Shown piece by piece: positions 24,208 to 33,403 of a stretch of 64,000 nt of DNA (the first letter of the stretch is position 1; each line of letters begins with the position of its first letter). This DNA is from Edaphosphingomonas laterariae. GTDB taxonomy: Bacteria; Pseudomonadota; Alphaproteobacteria; Sphingomonadales; Sphingomonadaceae. The stretch spans positions 62,001 through 126,000 of the forward strand of contig NZ_FZOS01000001.1 of assembly GCF_900188165.1 (NCBI RefSeq), in the 5' to 3' direction. The position numbers and the translations under genes are program-made. Below the pieces are notes generated by a model that saw only the letters and a program-made list of their open reading frames with translations, was not told the DNA's origin and made no database searches.

Positions 24208-27126
24208 ATGGCGGTGCAGGCAGAAGGCGAAATCTGGGCGGTCGTGCCGGTGAAACGGCTCGATCAGGCAAAGAGCCGTCTCGATCCCGTGCTAGGCGAC
24301 GAAAGGGCGGGCTTTGCCTTCGCCATGGCGCGTCAGGTTGTGGAGGCATTGGCCGCTAGCGGTCGCTTCGCCGGCGTGCTCGTCGTCACCACGGACGCCG
24401 CTGTTGCCGATATGGCGCGAAACCTGGGCGCGATTGTCGAGGATGGCGGCGATGACGGCCTGAATGCCGCCATGGCGGCGGGCATCGCCGCTGCCCGCCT
24501 GCGCGGCGCGGCGCATGTGGCATTGGTTCCGGGTGATCTGGCGCTGCTCGACACCGCAGCCATAGGCCGGGTGCTGGATGCCTATCGCGGGGTGGCGCCG
24601 CTCATCACTCCCTGTTCGCGCGGCGATGGCACGAACATGATCGTCATGCCGATGAAAGCGGCGCTCAAGCCCGCCTTCGGATCCGGCAGCTTTGCCGCGC
24701 ACCGCCTCCAGGCCGGTGAGGCGGACATTCGCGTGGATGCCGCCATCGGCCTCGATATCGACATGCCGATCGACTTCGCAATCGCCGCTGGCCAGACGGC
24801 TGAAATGAGCAAGCCGCTGGCTGATATGTTCGCTGCGCATGAGGCCGCCGCTTTGCTGGCGATCGACCCGGCTGAGTTGCAGGCAAGCGCCGCCGCACTG
24901 CGCGATCAGGGGCATGGCGATATCGTCACCTATTCGCCCAAGGTGTTCCTGCCACTGACGATGCTGTGCCGCGACGTGTGCCATTATTGCGCCTTCGCCA
25001 AGACGCCCCGGAAGCTGAAAAGCCCCTACATGTCGGTCGACGAAGTGGTCGCGATCGCCGAGCAGGGCGCCGCCATGGGATGCCGCGAAGCGCTGTTCAC
25101 CTTGGGTGAGAAACCCGAATTGCGCTACACCGCCGCGCGTGAGTGGCTGGACGCCAATGGTTTTGCCAGCACGCTCGACTATGTGGCGCATGTCGCCAAG
25201 GCAGTGCGCGACCGGACGGGCCTGCTGCCCCACATCAACGCCGGCTGCATGGATGAGACCGAACTGGCCGCGCTGCGCCCCGTTTCGGCATCCATGGGCC
25301 TGATGCTCGAGACGATCGCGGATCGCTTGAGTGAACCCGGCGGCCCGCATCACGGATCGCCCGACAAGGTGCCCGCCGTTCGGCTCGCCGCGATCGAGGC
25401 CGCCGGGCGCCAGGCCGTTCCCTTCACCTCGGGCATCCTGATCGGCATTGGCGAAACGCGTGCAGAACGGATCGAGGCGATCGCCGCACTGCGCGACCTG
25501 CATCGGAAACACGGGCACCTTCAGGAAATCATCATCCAGAATTTCCTGCCGAAGCCGGGCACCAAGATGGCCGACGCACCGGCTGCCGATGCCGATGAAC
25601 TGCTCTGGACGATTGCTGTCGCACGGCTGATGTTCGGGCCGGACATGAGCATTCAGGCGCCCCCCAATCTGGCACCTACCGAATTGCCGAAGCTGATCAC
25701 CGCAGGCATCAATGATTGGGGCGGAGTGTCTCCGCTGACACCCGATCATGTGAATCCCGAAGCGCCGTGGCCGGAGATCGACCGGTTGCGGACGGCGACT
25801 GCGGCAGCCGGAAAGGTACTTGCCGAGCGTTTGACCATCTATCCGGCTTATGCCCGCAACCCCGAACGCTGGCTCGATCCCGCCATGCGGCCGCGCGCGC
25901 TCGAGCATAGCGACGGCAGCGGGCGCGGCCGCGAAAGCGGCTGGCGGGCAGGGCGCTCGGCTGAAATGGCACCGATAGCGCGCGGCGGCGGCCGCGGCGG
26001 ACGCACGGCCGCTCTGGTCGATGCCGCGCTCAACGGGCAGGCAGGTGATTTCGCGATTAGCGATATCGCCGCGCTTTTTGACGCGCGCGGCACCGATTAC
26101 CATCTTGTCTGCGAAGCCGCGGACGAAATGCGTGCGCGAACGGTTGGGGATGTCGCGACATATGTCGTCAACCGCAATATCAATTACACCAACATCTGCG
26201 GTTATCGCTGCAATTTCTGCGCCTTTTCCAAGGGTAATCGTAAAGCGGCGGGCAATGAGGCTGCCTATCTTCTCGACATTGCAGAGATCTCCGCGCGCGT
26301 GGCGGAAGCGCGCGATCGGGGAGGAACCGAGGTTTGCCTGCAAGGCGGAATCCACCCGAGCTTCACGGGCGAAACCTATCTAAATATTGTGAAAGCGGTG
26401 AAGGCTGTTGATCCAGCCATGCACGTCCATGCCTTCTCGCCGCTGGAAATCAGCCATGGTGCCGCGACGCTGAACATGGCGCTGCCCGATTATCTGGCGC
26501 TCTTGAGGGATGCCGGACTGGGCAGCTTGCCCGGTACAGCCGCGGAAATCCTGCACGACCCGGTTCGCCAGATCCTGTGCCCGGACAAGATCGACACCGG
26601 CCAGTGGCTGGAGGTGATCGAGACGGCGCACCAGCAGGGCATTCGGACGACAGCGACGATCATGTTCGGCCATGTCGACGATTATTGCGATTGGGCGATC
26701 CACCTGGCCGCGCTGCGCGACCTCCAGAAGCGCACTGGCGGGTTTACGGAGTTCGTGCCGCTGGCTTTCGTTGCGCATGAGGCGCCGATCTATCGTCGCG
26801 GCGGTGCGCGCCCGGGGCCGACGCCGCGCGAAGCGGTGCTGATGCATGCGGTGTCCCGCCTCGTGCTCGGCTTCGACAATATCCAGGCATCCTGGGTGAA
26901 GATGGGCCGTGAAGGCATGCGCGCGGCATTGAAGGCGGGCGCAAATGATCTCGGCGGCACGCTGATGAACGAGAGCATTACGCGGGCTGCGGGCGCCACG
27001 CACGGGCAGGAAATGACGGCAACGGACATGCGGTCTTTGGCAGCGGGCCTGGGCCGCACGCCGGTGCGCCGGACAACGCTTTACGGCGTGGCGGATGTGC
27101 AAGGGGAGTGCGTCGCCGCGGAGTGA
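24208..27126 (+). CDS. CofC-CofG-CofH three-domain fusion, coenzyme F420 biosynthesis
   Basis: This 972-residue protein joins three F420 pathway activities. Residues ~8-205 are a CofC/FbiD guanylyltransferase ('VVPVKRLDQAKSRLDPVLGDER', 'GDGTNMIVM', 'FGSGSFAAH', 'GLDIDMPIDF'), which activates phospholactate, PEP or 3-phosphoglycerate. Residues ~225-550 are CofG, with radical SAM cysteines C254, C258 and C261 (CRDVCHYC). Residues ~610-965 are CofH, with C664, C668 and C671 (CGYRCNFC). CofG and CofH together build the deazaflavin FO from tyrosine and a ribityl-uracil. A Gly/Arg-rich linker spans ~565-600. CofGH fusions (FbiC) are common; adding CofC to the same chain is unusual. CofD and CofE are not in the window. 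All motifs look intact. Confidence 0.93.
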   Translation: MAVQAEGEIWAVVPVKRLDQAKSRLDPVLGDERAGFAFAMARQVVEALAASGRFAGVLVVTTDAAVADMARNLGAIVEDGGDDGLNAAMAAGIAAARLRGAAHVALVPGDLALLDTAAIGRVLDAYRGVAPLITPCSRGDGTNMIVMPMKAALKPAFGSGSFAAHRLQAGEADIRVDAAIGLDIDMPIDFAIAAGQTAEMSKPLADMFAAHEAAALLAIDPAELQASAAALRDQGHGDIVTYSPKVFLPLTMLCRDVCHYCAFAKTPRKLKSPYMSVDEVVAIAEQGAAMGCREALFTLGEKPELRYTAAREWLDANGFASTLDYVAHVAKAVRDRTGLLPHINAGCMDETELAALRPVSASMGLMLETIADRLSEPGGPHHGSPDKVPAVRLAAIEAAGRQAVPFTSGILIGIGETRAERIEAIAALRDLHRKHGHLQEIIIQNFLPKPGTKMADAPAADADELLWTIAVARLMFGPDMSIQAPPNLAPTELPKLITAGINDWGGVSPLTPDHVNPEAPWPEIDRLRTATAAAGKVLAERLTIYPAYARNPERWLDPAMRPRALEHSDGSGRGRESGWRAGRSAEMAPIARGGGRGGRTAALVDAALNGQAGDFAISDIAALFDARGTDYHLVCEAADEMRARTVGDVATYVVNRNINYTNICGYRCNFCAFSKGNRKAAGNEAAYLLDIAEISARVAEARDRGGTEVCLQGGIHPSFTGETYLNIVKAVKAVDPAMHVHAFSPLEISHGAATLNMALPDYLALLRDAGLGSLPGTAAEILHDPVRQILCPDKIDTGQWLEVIETAHQQGIRTTATIMFGHVDDYCDWAIHLAALRDLQKRTGGFTEFVPLAFVAHEAPIYRRGGARPGPTPREAVLMHAVSRLVLGFDNIQASWVKMGREGMRAALKAGANDLGGTLMNESITRAAGATHGQEMTATDMRSLAAGLGRTPVRRTTLYGVADVQGECVAAE

Positions 27127-27144
27127 TGCGCATCGCTTCGGCGT

Positions 27145-27504
27145 TCAGGCCCCGCTTGGCCGCGTCCAGATCCACGTGCCCGTGCAAAGCGCGACGGTGG
27201 CCGGCAGGAGCGACCATGGCCACGTAAGGGTGAGCAGCCCCACGACGGCGCTCGCCAGGAGCATCGTTACGGCGAGCCGTTTGGCGCGGAGACTGATCGC
27301 TCCGCGCTCGCGCCATGCCCGGATGTGGACACCGAAGCGCGGATGGTTCAGCAGCCGCGCCTCCCACGCCGGATTGCTCCGGCCGAAGCAGAATGCGGCG
27401 AGGATATAGAACGGCACTGTCGGGAGGAGCGGAAGAAAGATGCCGATCGTGCCAGTCGCAAGGGCCGCGGCTCCGGCCACCAGATAGAGCTTGCGACGTA
27501 CCAC
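27145..27504 (-). CDS. YbaN/DUF454 family inner-membrane protein
   Basis: The 119-residue membrane protein fits the YbaN (DUF454) family. It opens with 'LYLVAGAAALATGTIGIFLPLLPTVPFYILAAFCFGRSNP', followed by 'WEARLLNHPRFGVHIRAWRERGAI', then two hydrophobic segments near the C-terminus. The function of the family is not known. It is convergent with the F420 gene, leaving 18 bases between stops, and is 16 bases downstream of the hybrid histidine kinase gene, so it may be the last gene of that transcript. Confidence 0.88.
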   Translation of the reverse strand: MVRRKLYLVAGAAALATGTIGIFLPLLPTVPFYILAAFCFGRSNPAWEARLLNHPRFGVHIRAWRERGAISLRAKRLAVTMLLASAVVGLLTLTWPWSLLPATVALCTGTWIWTRPSGA

Positions 27505-27520
27505 GGAGCATCCTTGCTGT

Positions 27521-29947
27521 TCAGGAACGGCCTAGCATGGCTCCAATGCGGCTGGCCAGCAAGGCGCCGCCGAATGGCTTGGTAATCAAGGCCGTCCCCT
27601 CATCGAGCGCGCTTTCCGGCCGGGCGGCGGCGTCGGCATAGCCGGTGATGAACAATATCGGGAGGTCAGGCCGCATCGCGCGGGCGGCCTCTGCGAGGTC
27701 CCATCCACTCATTTCGGGCAGACCGACATCGGTGATCAGCAAGTCGATACTTTGATTGGAGCGCAGGATGGACAAGCCCGGCCCTGCGTCACCTACCGCG
27801 ATGGGAGCGTATCCCAGTTCGTCGAGAAGCTCGACGATCAGCGCCCGCACCACGGGCTCGTCTTCGATAACAAGAATGCTTTCACCAGAACCATTTATGA
27901 AGCTATCTTCATTTGCGATCGAATGTGCAGCGTCACTGGTGAGATCGCGTGGCAGGAACAGGCTGACCGTCGTGCCATGCCCAGGCATGCTTTCGATCAC
28001 GACCTTTCCGCCGGACTGTTCGGCAAAGCCATAGATCATCGACAGGCCAAGGCCGGTGCCGTGGCCGACCGCCTTTGTGGTGAAGAACGGCTCGAATGCG
28101 CGCGCCAGCGTCTCGGCGGACATGCCAATCCCGGTGTCGGCCACCGATATCGCGACATAGTCGCCGGGCGGCATATCCGCTGGGAGGGGCGAGCGGCCGT
28201 CGATACCCGGCGCATTGGCGGTAACGATCGTCAACGTGCCGCCATGCGGCATAGCGTCGCGGCTATTGATCGAAAGATTGAGCAGCGCGCTTTCAAGCTG
28301 GTTGGGATCGCAACGGGTTCGCCAGAGCTTGTCATCCAGCTTGCACCGCAGGCGGATCCTTTCGCCCAATGTGCGGCCCAGCAAGTCCTGCATGGAGCCC
28401 ACCAGTTGATTGACGTCGGTTGCGCGTGCGTCGAGCGGTGTACGCCGGGCAAAGGCCAGCAGCCGATTGGTGAGCCCCGTCGCCCGATCGGCGGACTCTG
28501 CTGCGCCCTTCAGGAAGCGATCGACATCCTGCAGCCGGCCTTCCGACAAGCGGCGGCGCACAATTTCCAGTGATCCGGTAATACCTTGAAGCAAATTATT
28601 GAAATCATGCGCAATGCCGCCGGTCAACTGGCCCACAACCTCCATTTTCTGGGATTGATGGAGCGCGGCTTCGGCATCCGCCAGCGCGCGCATCGCTTCG
28701 CGCTCAGCGGTGACGTCTCGGGCGACGGCATAGATCAACCCGCCAGTGGAGACCGTGGTCCATGATAATATGTGATAGGTGCCATCGCGCGCGGCGATGC
28801 GATTTTCGAACCGGTTGCTACCCTCGCCACGGCCTATCCGCAGCAATTCTTCCAGCGTCGCGTCGCGGTCGTCGGGGTGGACGAGTTCGGTCGGTGATCG
28901 GTCGACCAGATCGGCCTCCTGCCAACCCAGCGTATGGGTCCAGGCAGGGTTGACCGAAAGCCAGCGCCCACGATCGTCTGCAACAAGAAGCAGGTCGCGG
29001 GAGACGTTCCATATCCGATCGCGTTCCGCGGTGCGTGCGGCCACATTTCGTTCGAGCGTGGAGTTGCGCTCGATCAGTTCGTCGGTATCGCGCTTCTGAT
29101 CATGGATATCGGTGTTGGTGCCGATCCAGCGGACCACGCGTCCTTTTTCGTCGCGGGTGGGGAGGGCGCGGGCTAGATGCCAGCGATAATTGCCCCCCGC
29201 GCTCCTGAGCCGATAGGCGTGCTCGAAGACATTCTGGTCGGCGAGCGCCGTGCTCCACGCCGCGAGCACTGCATCGGCATCCTCGGGATGGACGAAGGGC
29301 GCCCATTCGCCGTTGAGCTCGACGCCCGATGGCGTGCCGACGAAATCGTAGATGCGCGAGTTGAACCAGCTGAAATTGCCTTCGACGTCGGCGATCCAGA
29401 CATGGTGGGGCACCGCTTCCGCAAGGGTGCGGAACTCTTCTTCGCTAGCGCGCAGCGCGGCTTCGGCCACCTTGCGGTCGGTGCGATCCAGTGCATAGCA
29501 CATCGTTCCCGCGACTGCGCCATCGGCCATGATCGGCGCATAATAGAGGTCGAACCAGCGCTGTTCGGAACGGCCGCCGATCTGAAGCGTCAACTGCTTG
29601 TCGCGCGCCGAGATGGAATCACCCGCATTGAGCTGGCCGAATATTTGGGCATTCCAGCCATCCCATAGCTCCGGCCAGACATGGCGCACGGTATCGCCGA
29701 TTGCCGCAGGATGGCGATCGCCCACGATAGCCGCGAACGCATGGTTGTAGATCAGGCGATGATCCGCGCCCCACGCGATGGCCATGGCGAGTGGGGATGC
29801 CAACACCAGATCGACGAGCGAACGCAATTCAACAGGCCAATCATCGGCGGCACCGAGCGGCGTGCCCGCCCAATCATGCGTGCGGATCAACCGAGCGGTC
29901 TCGGTTTCCGCAGAACGTTCGCTATGCGGCACGCTCACGCCACCCAC
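27521..29947 (-). CDS. Multi-PAS hybrid histidine kinase with C-terminal receiver
   Basis: The protein has about 808 residues. The first sensory part opens with 'TARLIRTHDWAGTPLGAADDWP', typical of phytochrome/LOV-associated kinases. Two PAS/PAC units follow ('FRTLAEAVPHHVWIADVEGNFSWFN' and 'RDLLLVADDRGRWLSVNPAW'), then a HisKA H-box 'QLTGGIAHDFNNLLQGITGSLE', an ATPase domain ('DTGIGMSAETLARAFEPFFTTK', 'GTGLGLSMIYGFA') and a receiver with DVGLPEMSG. There is no membrane segment, so it senses a cytoplasmic cue. The start is uncertain; GTG 29947 has AAAGGGG upstream, and GTG 29983 is an alternative. No partner regulator lies nearby. Cofactor binding is not evident. Confidence 0.9.
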   Translation of the reverse strand: MGGVSVPHSERSAETETARLIRTHDWAGTPLGAADDWPVELRSLVDLVLASPLAMAIAWGADHRLIYNHAFAAIVGDRHPAAIGDTVRHVWPELWDGWNAQIFGQLNAGDSISARDKQLTLQIGGRSEQRWFDLYYAPIMADGAVAGTMCYALDRTDRKVAEAALRASEEEFRTLAEAVPHHVWIADVEGNFSWFNSRIYDFVGTPSGVELNGEWAPFVHPEDADAVLAAWSTALADQNVFEHAYRLRSAGGNYRWHLARALPTRDEKGRVVRWIGTNTDIHDQKRDTDELIERNSTLERNVAARTAERDRIWNVSRDLLLVADDRGRWLSVNPAWTHTLGWQEADLVDRSPTELVHPDDRDATLEELLRIGRGEGSNRFENRIAARDGTYHILSWTTVSTGGLIYAVARDVTAEREAMRALADAEAALHQSQKMEVVGQLTGGIAHDFNNLLQGITGSLEIVRRRLSEGRLQDVDRFLKGAAESADRATGLTNRLLAFARRTPLDARATDVNQLVGSMQDLLGRTLGERIRLRCKLDDKLWRTRCDPNQLESALLNLSINSRDAMPHGGTLTIVTANAPGIDGRSPLPADMPPGDYVAISVADTGIGMSAETLARAFEPFFTTKAVGHGTGLGLSMIYGFAEQSGGKVVIESMPGHGTTVSLFLPRDLTSDAAHSIANEDSFINGSGESILVIEDEPVVRALIVELLDELGYAPIAVGDAGPGLSILRSNQSIDLLITDVGLPEMSGWDLAEAARAMRPDLPILFITGYADAAARPESALDEGTALITKPFGGALLASRIGAMLGRS

Positions 29948-30005
29948 ATGGGCCCCTTTCGGCAAATAGCCACACACCCCCACGATGCATCATCAGAATA
30001 CAATG

Positions 30006-30064
30006 TTGGCCATATGCCAAGCAATCAGATTGAACCCTGAGGCGGGATGATTATGTCACTGACA
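30006..30064. promoter_or_regulatory. Divergent promoter region with two small palindromes
   Basis: Between the hybrid kinase (minus) and msrA (plus), TTGGC-CATAT-GCCAA (30006-30020) and TGTCA-C-TGACA (30054-30064) are perfect inverted repeats. Either could be a binding site controlling one or both genes. The second lies 25 bases before the msrA ATG and would overlap a promoter or leader. Confidence 0.35.
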
Positions 30065-30089
30065 CGAAATTAACGAAGGAAGGTGATCC

Positions 30090-30632
30090 ATGGCCGAGGA
30101 AGTCGCGACGCTGGCGGGCGGATGCTTCTGGTGTGTCGAGGCTGTGTTTGACGACGTGCAGGGTGTTTCAGCCGTGGAGAGCGGCTACATTGGGGGCGAT
30201 GTCGTCGATCCGACCTACAAGCAGGTTTGTGGCGGCGATACCGGACATGCCGAAGCCGTACGGATCCATTTCGATCCGGCCGTCATCGCCTATGCCGATC
30301 TGCTGGACATATTTTTCCACATTCACGATCCGACCCAGTTGAACCGCCAAGGGAACGATATCGGGCCGCAATATCGATCGGCGATCTTCCCGCACTCGCC
30401 CGAGCAGGAGAAGGAAGCTCGCGCGGCGATCGCGCGCGCACAGCCGGATCATGCGAACCCGATCGTAACCACGATTGAGCCGATCGCGCACTGGTACGTC
30501 GCCGAGGATTATCATCAGGAATATTTTGAGCGCGAGGGATCGGCCAACCCCTATTGCATGGCGGTGGTGGCCCCCAAGCTGCAGAAATTCCGCAAGAGTT
30601 ACGCAGCGCGATTGAAGCGCCAGGGTAGCTGA
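30090..30632 (+). CDS. msrA: Peptide-methionine (S)-S-oxide reductase
   Basis: The 180-residue enzyme repairs oxidised methionine. The catalytic GCFWC motif (Cys12) is present, as are '[26 protein letters not shown]' and 'PQYRSAIF'. The ATG has a strong AAGGAAGG ribosome site. It is convergent with the tsaC-type gene, with only 13 bases between stops, and divergent from the hybrid kinase. Confidence 0.96.
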   Translation: MAEEVATLAGGCFWCVEAVFDDVQGVSAVESGYIGGDVVDPTYKQVCGGDTGHAEAVRIHFDPAVIAYADLLDIFFHIHDPTQLNRQGNDIGPQYRSAIFPHSPEQEKEARAAIARAQPDHANPIVTTIEPIAHWYVAEDYHQEYFEREGSANPYCMAVVAPKLQKFRKSYAARLKRQGS

Positions 30633-30645
30633 TATTCGCCCTTCG

Positions 30646-31605
30646 TCAGCGCGGCGCGGCCGCGCGGCGAAGGCGATCATTGATGGCGATGCCGAGACCG
30701 TGTTCGGGAATAGGGGCCACGGAAATCTTCTTGCGGCCAGAGGCGTCGGCCTTGTGCAATGCGGCAAACAACCGCGCCGCCGCCTCCACAAGATCGCCGG
30801 AGGCGGAAAGCGTCTCGTCGCCCTGAACCGGGCCAAATCCGATCAGCCACTCGTCCGCTCGCGCTTCCGTGGCATTGAGGCGCAGGGGGTGCGATGGCGC
30901 ATAGTGGCTAGCAAGCTGGCCAGGCGCTTCGATTGCATCGCTTTGAGCACCGGTGACGGCCAGCCCGGTGGCGGCCGAAAGCTCGTCGCCGGTGATGGGG
31001 CCGGGCCGAAGCAGCCGAATATGGTCATCCTCGATCGCGACGATGGTGGATTCGATGCCGCGAGCAGTCGGCCCTGCATCCACGACCAACGGGATGCGGC
31101 CACCCAGCGATGCAATGACGTGCTCTGCGGTCGTCGGACTGATCGCACCGCTCGCATTGGCCGACGGCGCCGCGAGCGGGCGACCGGCCACGCTCAGCAG
31201 CGCACGCATGGCCGGGTGGGCCGGAACCCTGATGGCAACGGTGGGCAAACCTGCCGTAACAAGCGATGCGACGGGCGAATTTGCCGCCAACGGCAACACC
31301 ATCGTCAACGGCCCCGGCCAGAAGGCTGCCGCCAGCTTCTGCGCAACCGGAGGGAATTCGGCGATCACCTTTGCGGTCTCGATATCCGGGACGTGGACGA
31401 TCAATGGATTGAAGCTGGGGCGACCCTTGGCCGCATAGATCCGCGCGACCGCCGAATCCGACGTTGCGTCGCCCGCCAGGCCATAGACGGTTTCCGTCGC
31501 GATCGCGACCGGATGTCCATCCCGAATCAGGTCGGCGGCACGGCCAATCGCCGCCTCGCCGTAAGGGCAGGATTCGGTGTCGATCGGTGGATTTTGCACG
31601 GTCAC
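30646..31605 (-). CDS. tsaC: L-threonylcarbamoyladenylate synthase (Sua5/TsaC)
   Basis: The 319-residue protein is the long Sua5 form, with an N-terminal YrdC domain ('ATETVYGLAGDATSDSAVARIYAAKGRPSFNPLIVHV', 'FWPGPLTMVLP', 'APSANASGAISPTTAEHV') and a C-terminal Sua5 domain ending around 'IPEHGLGIAINDRLRRAA'. It makes threonylcarbamoyl-AMP from threonine, bicarbonate and ATP for the t6A37 tRNA modification completed by TsaB/D/E. It is divergent from the acyl-CoA dehydrogenase gene with a 59-base gap. Confidence 0.95.
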   Translation of the reverse strand: MTVQNPPIDTESCPYGEAAIGRAADLIRDGHPVAIATETVYGLAGDATSDSAVARIYAAKGRPSFNPLIVHVPDIETAKVIAEFPPVAQKLAAAFWPGPLTMVLPLAANSPVASLVTAGLPTVAIRVPAHPAMRALLSVAGRPLAAPSANASGAISPTTAEHVIASLGGRIPLVVDAGPTARGIESTIVAIEDDHIRLLRPGPITGDELSAATGLAVTGAQSDAIEAPGQLASHYAPSHPLRLNATEARADEWLIGFGPVQGDETLSASGDLVEAAARLFAALHKADASGRKKISVAPIPEHGLGIAINDRLRRAAAPR

Positions 31606-31664
31606 GATGCGGCGCTATAGCCGCAGGCGAAAACACACAAGCCATGTCAGCAGGCGAGAGAGCG

Positions 31665-33380
31665 ATGACCTACACCCCCGTCGTCAACGAGCAGCGTTTC
31701 CTGATGCGGCATATCGTCCGTATCGACGAACTGGCGGCGCATGACAGTTTTGCCGCCGCTAGCCCGGACGTGGTCGATGCCATCCTTGAAGGGGCAGGGG
31801 CCTTTGCCGCCGGCGAGTTCGCGCCGCTCAACCGGATCGGCGATACCGTGGGTGCGAAATGGACGGCGGATGGCGTGCGCATGCCCGAAGGCTTCCATGC
31901 GGCCTATCAGGCATATGTCGACGGGGGCTGGGGCTCGCTGGCCGCCGCGCCCGAACATGGCGGGCAGGGGCTTCCCTTCGCCCTGGCCACGGCGGTGCTG
32001 GAAGATCTCGGCACAGCCAATATGGGCTTTTCGCTGATCATGATGCTGACGCCCGGTGCGGTCGAAGCGTTGACGACGCATGGTTCCGAAGATCAGCAGG
32101 CGACTTGGCTGCCCAAGCTCGTCACGGGGGAATGGAACGGCACCATGAACCTCACCGAGCCGCAGGCGGGTTCCGATGTGGGCGCATTGCGGACGACCGC
32201 CACGCCCGCCGGTGACGGCAGCTGGCGGATCAAGGGAACCAAGATATTCATCACGTTCGGCGACCATGATCTGACCGACAACATCGTCCACCTCGTCCTC
32301 GCGCGAACGCCAGACGCGCCGGCAGGAACGCGCGGCATATCATTGTTTTTGGTTCCAAAAATCCGCCTTGATGGCGCCCAGAACGATGTTCGCTGCGTGT
32401 CGATCGAGCACAAGATGGGCATCCACGCATCGCCGACATGCGCCCTTTCCTATGGCGACAATGATGATTGCCATGGCTGGCTGATCGGGCCGGAAAATGC
32501 GGGCATGCGCGCGATGTTCACGATGATGAACAATGCGCGCCTGAACGTGGGGCTTCAGGGCGTTTCCGTCGCCGAACGGGCCACGCAACAGGCCGTCGCT
32601 TATGCTCGTGAACGCGTGCAATCGGCGCGGGCAGGGGCACCGACACGCGATCCGGTGGCGATCATCGAGCATCCCGATGTCCGCCGGATGCTTTTGCGGA
32701 TGAAGGCGCTGACGATGGGCGCGCGCGCGCTGATTTATTATGCCGCCGGTCAGGCCGACCGCGCGCATCTGGGTGACGAGGCCGCCCAGGCACGCCTCGA
32801 TCTTGTTACGCCCTTGGCCAAGGCCTATGGCACGGACGTGGGCGTGGAAGTGGCCAGCCTTGGCGTGCAGGTCCACGGCGGCATGGGCTTCATCGAGGAA
32901 ACGGGCGCGGCACAGCATTATCGCGACGCCCGGATCGCCCCGATCTACGAAGGCACCAACGGCATTCAGGCCGCCGATCTGGTGGGACGAAAGCTGGAAC
33001 TGGCGGGCGGAGAGGCGCTGGCGGCACTGCTTCGCGATATTCGTGGCGAAGCAGGCGACGAGACCCAGCTGATGGCGCTGGCGGACGCTGTGGAACTCGT
33101 CACTGCCAGATTGGGCGCAGCTTCCGTCGATGATCGACTTTCGGGCAGCTATCCGTTGCTGACCATGCTCTCGGTTCTGGTTTGCGGCTGGCTATTGGCG
33201 CGGCAAGCGCGTGCGGCGGCAGGCGAGGCCGACATGGATGTCGATTTCCTCGCGATCAAGCACGCTGCGGCACGCTTCTACCTCGATCGCATCGTGCCCG
33301 AAGCGATCGGCCTTGCCGATGGCGCGACGGCGGGCGCCGAAGGACTTTATGCCATCGACGCGGGGGCGTTCGCGGCCTGA
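31665..33380 (+). CDS. Acyl-CoA dehydrogenase, long (~600 residue) family
   Basis: The 571-residue FAD enzyme catalyses alpha,beta-dehydrogenation of an acyl-CoA. Conserved parts are 'NLTEPQAGSDVGALRTTATP', 'KIFITFGDHD', 'EHKMGIHASPTCALSY' and 'QVHGGMGFIEETGAAQHYRDARIAPIYEGTNGIQAADLVGRKL'. The last includes the C-terminal ACAD signature and the catalytic-base region typical of this long group. A further C-terminal domain (after ~470) is the acyl-CoA dehydrogenase C-terminal extension. Chain length preference cannot be read. ATG 31665 has GAGAG upstream; ATG 31644 is also in frame. The mRNA end forms a strong hairpin. Confidence 0.92.
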   Translation: MTYTPVVNEQRFLMRHIVRIDELAAHDSFAAASPDVVDAILEGAGAFAAGEFAPLNRIGDTVGAKWTADGVRMPEGFHAAYQAYVDGGWGSLAAAPEHGGQGLPFALATAVLEDLGTANMGFSLIMMLTPGAVEALTTHGSEDQQATWLPKLVTGEWNGTMNLTEPQAGSDVGALRTTATPAGDGSWRIKGTKIFITFGDHDLTDNIVHLVLARTPDAPAGTRGISLFLVPKIRLDGAQNDVRCVSIEHKMGIHASPTCALSYGDNDDCHGWLIGPENAGMRAMFTMMNNARLNVGLQGVSVAERATQQAVAYARERVQSARAGAPTRDPVAIIEHPDVRRMLLRMKALTMGARALIYYAAGQADRAHLGDEAAQARLDLVTPLAKAYGTDVGVEVASLGVQVHGGMGFIEETGAAQHYRDARIAPIYEGTNGIQAADLVGRKLELAGGEALAALLRDIRGEAGDETQLMALADAVELVTARLGAASVDDRLSGSYPLLTMLSVLVCGWLLARQARAAAGEADMDVDFLAIKHAAARFYLDRIVPEAIGLADGATAGAEGLYAIDAGAFAA

Positions 33381-33403
33381 GCCGCAAGCGCCCCCGGTAT
33401 TTT
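33361..33403 (+). terminator. Terminator hairpin overlapping the acyl-CoA dehydrogenase stop codon
   Basis: Sixteen-base arms (33361-33376 and 33381-33396, 14 of 16 positions pairing, GC-rich) enclose a CTGA loop, so the TGA stop (33378-33380) sits in the loop and its tail. GTATTTT follows. It should terminate plus-strand transcription right at the purB stop (33403), which is convergent. Confidence 0.7.

Noticed and set aside
24292-26355. A 687-codon minus-strand frame under the F420 fusion gene
   Set aside because: No motif recognised, composition typical of antisense shadows, and the plus-strand gene is certain.
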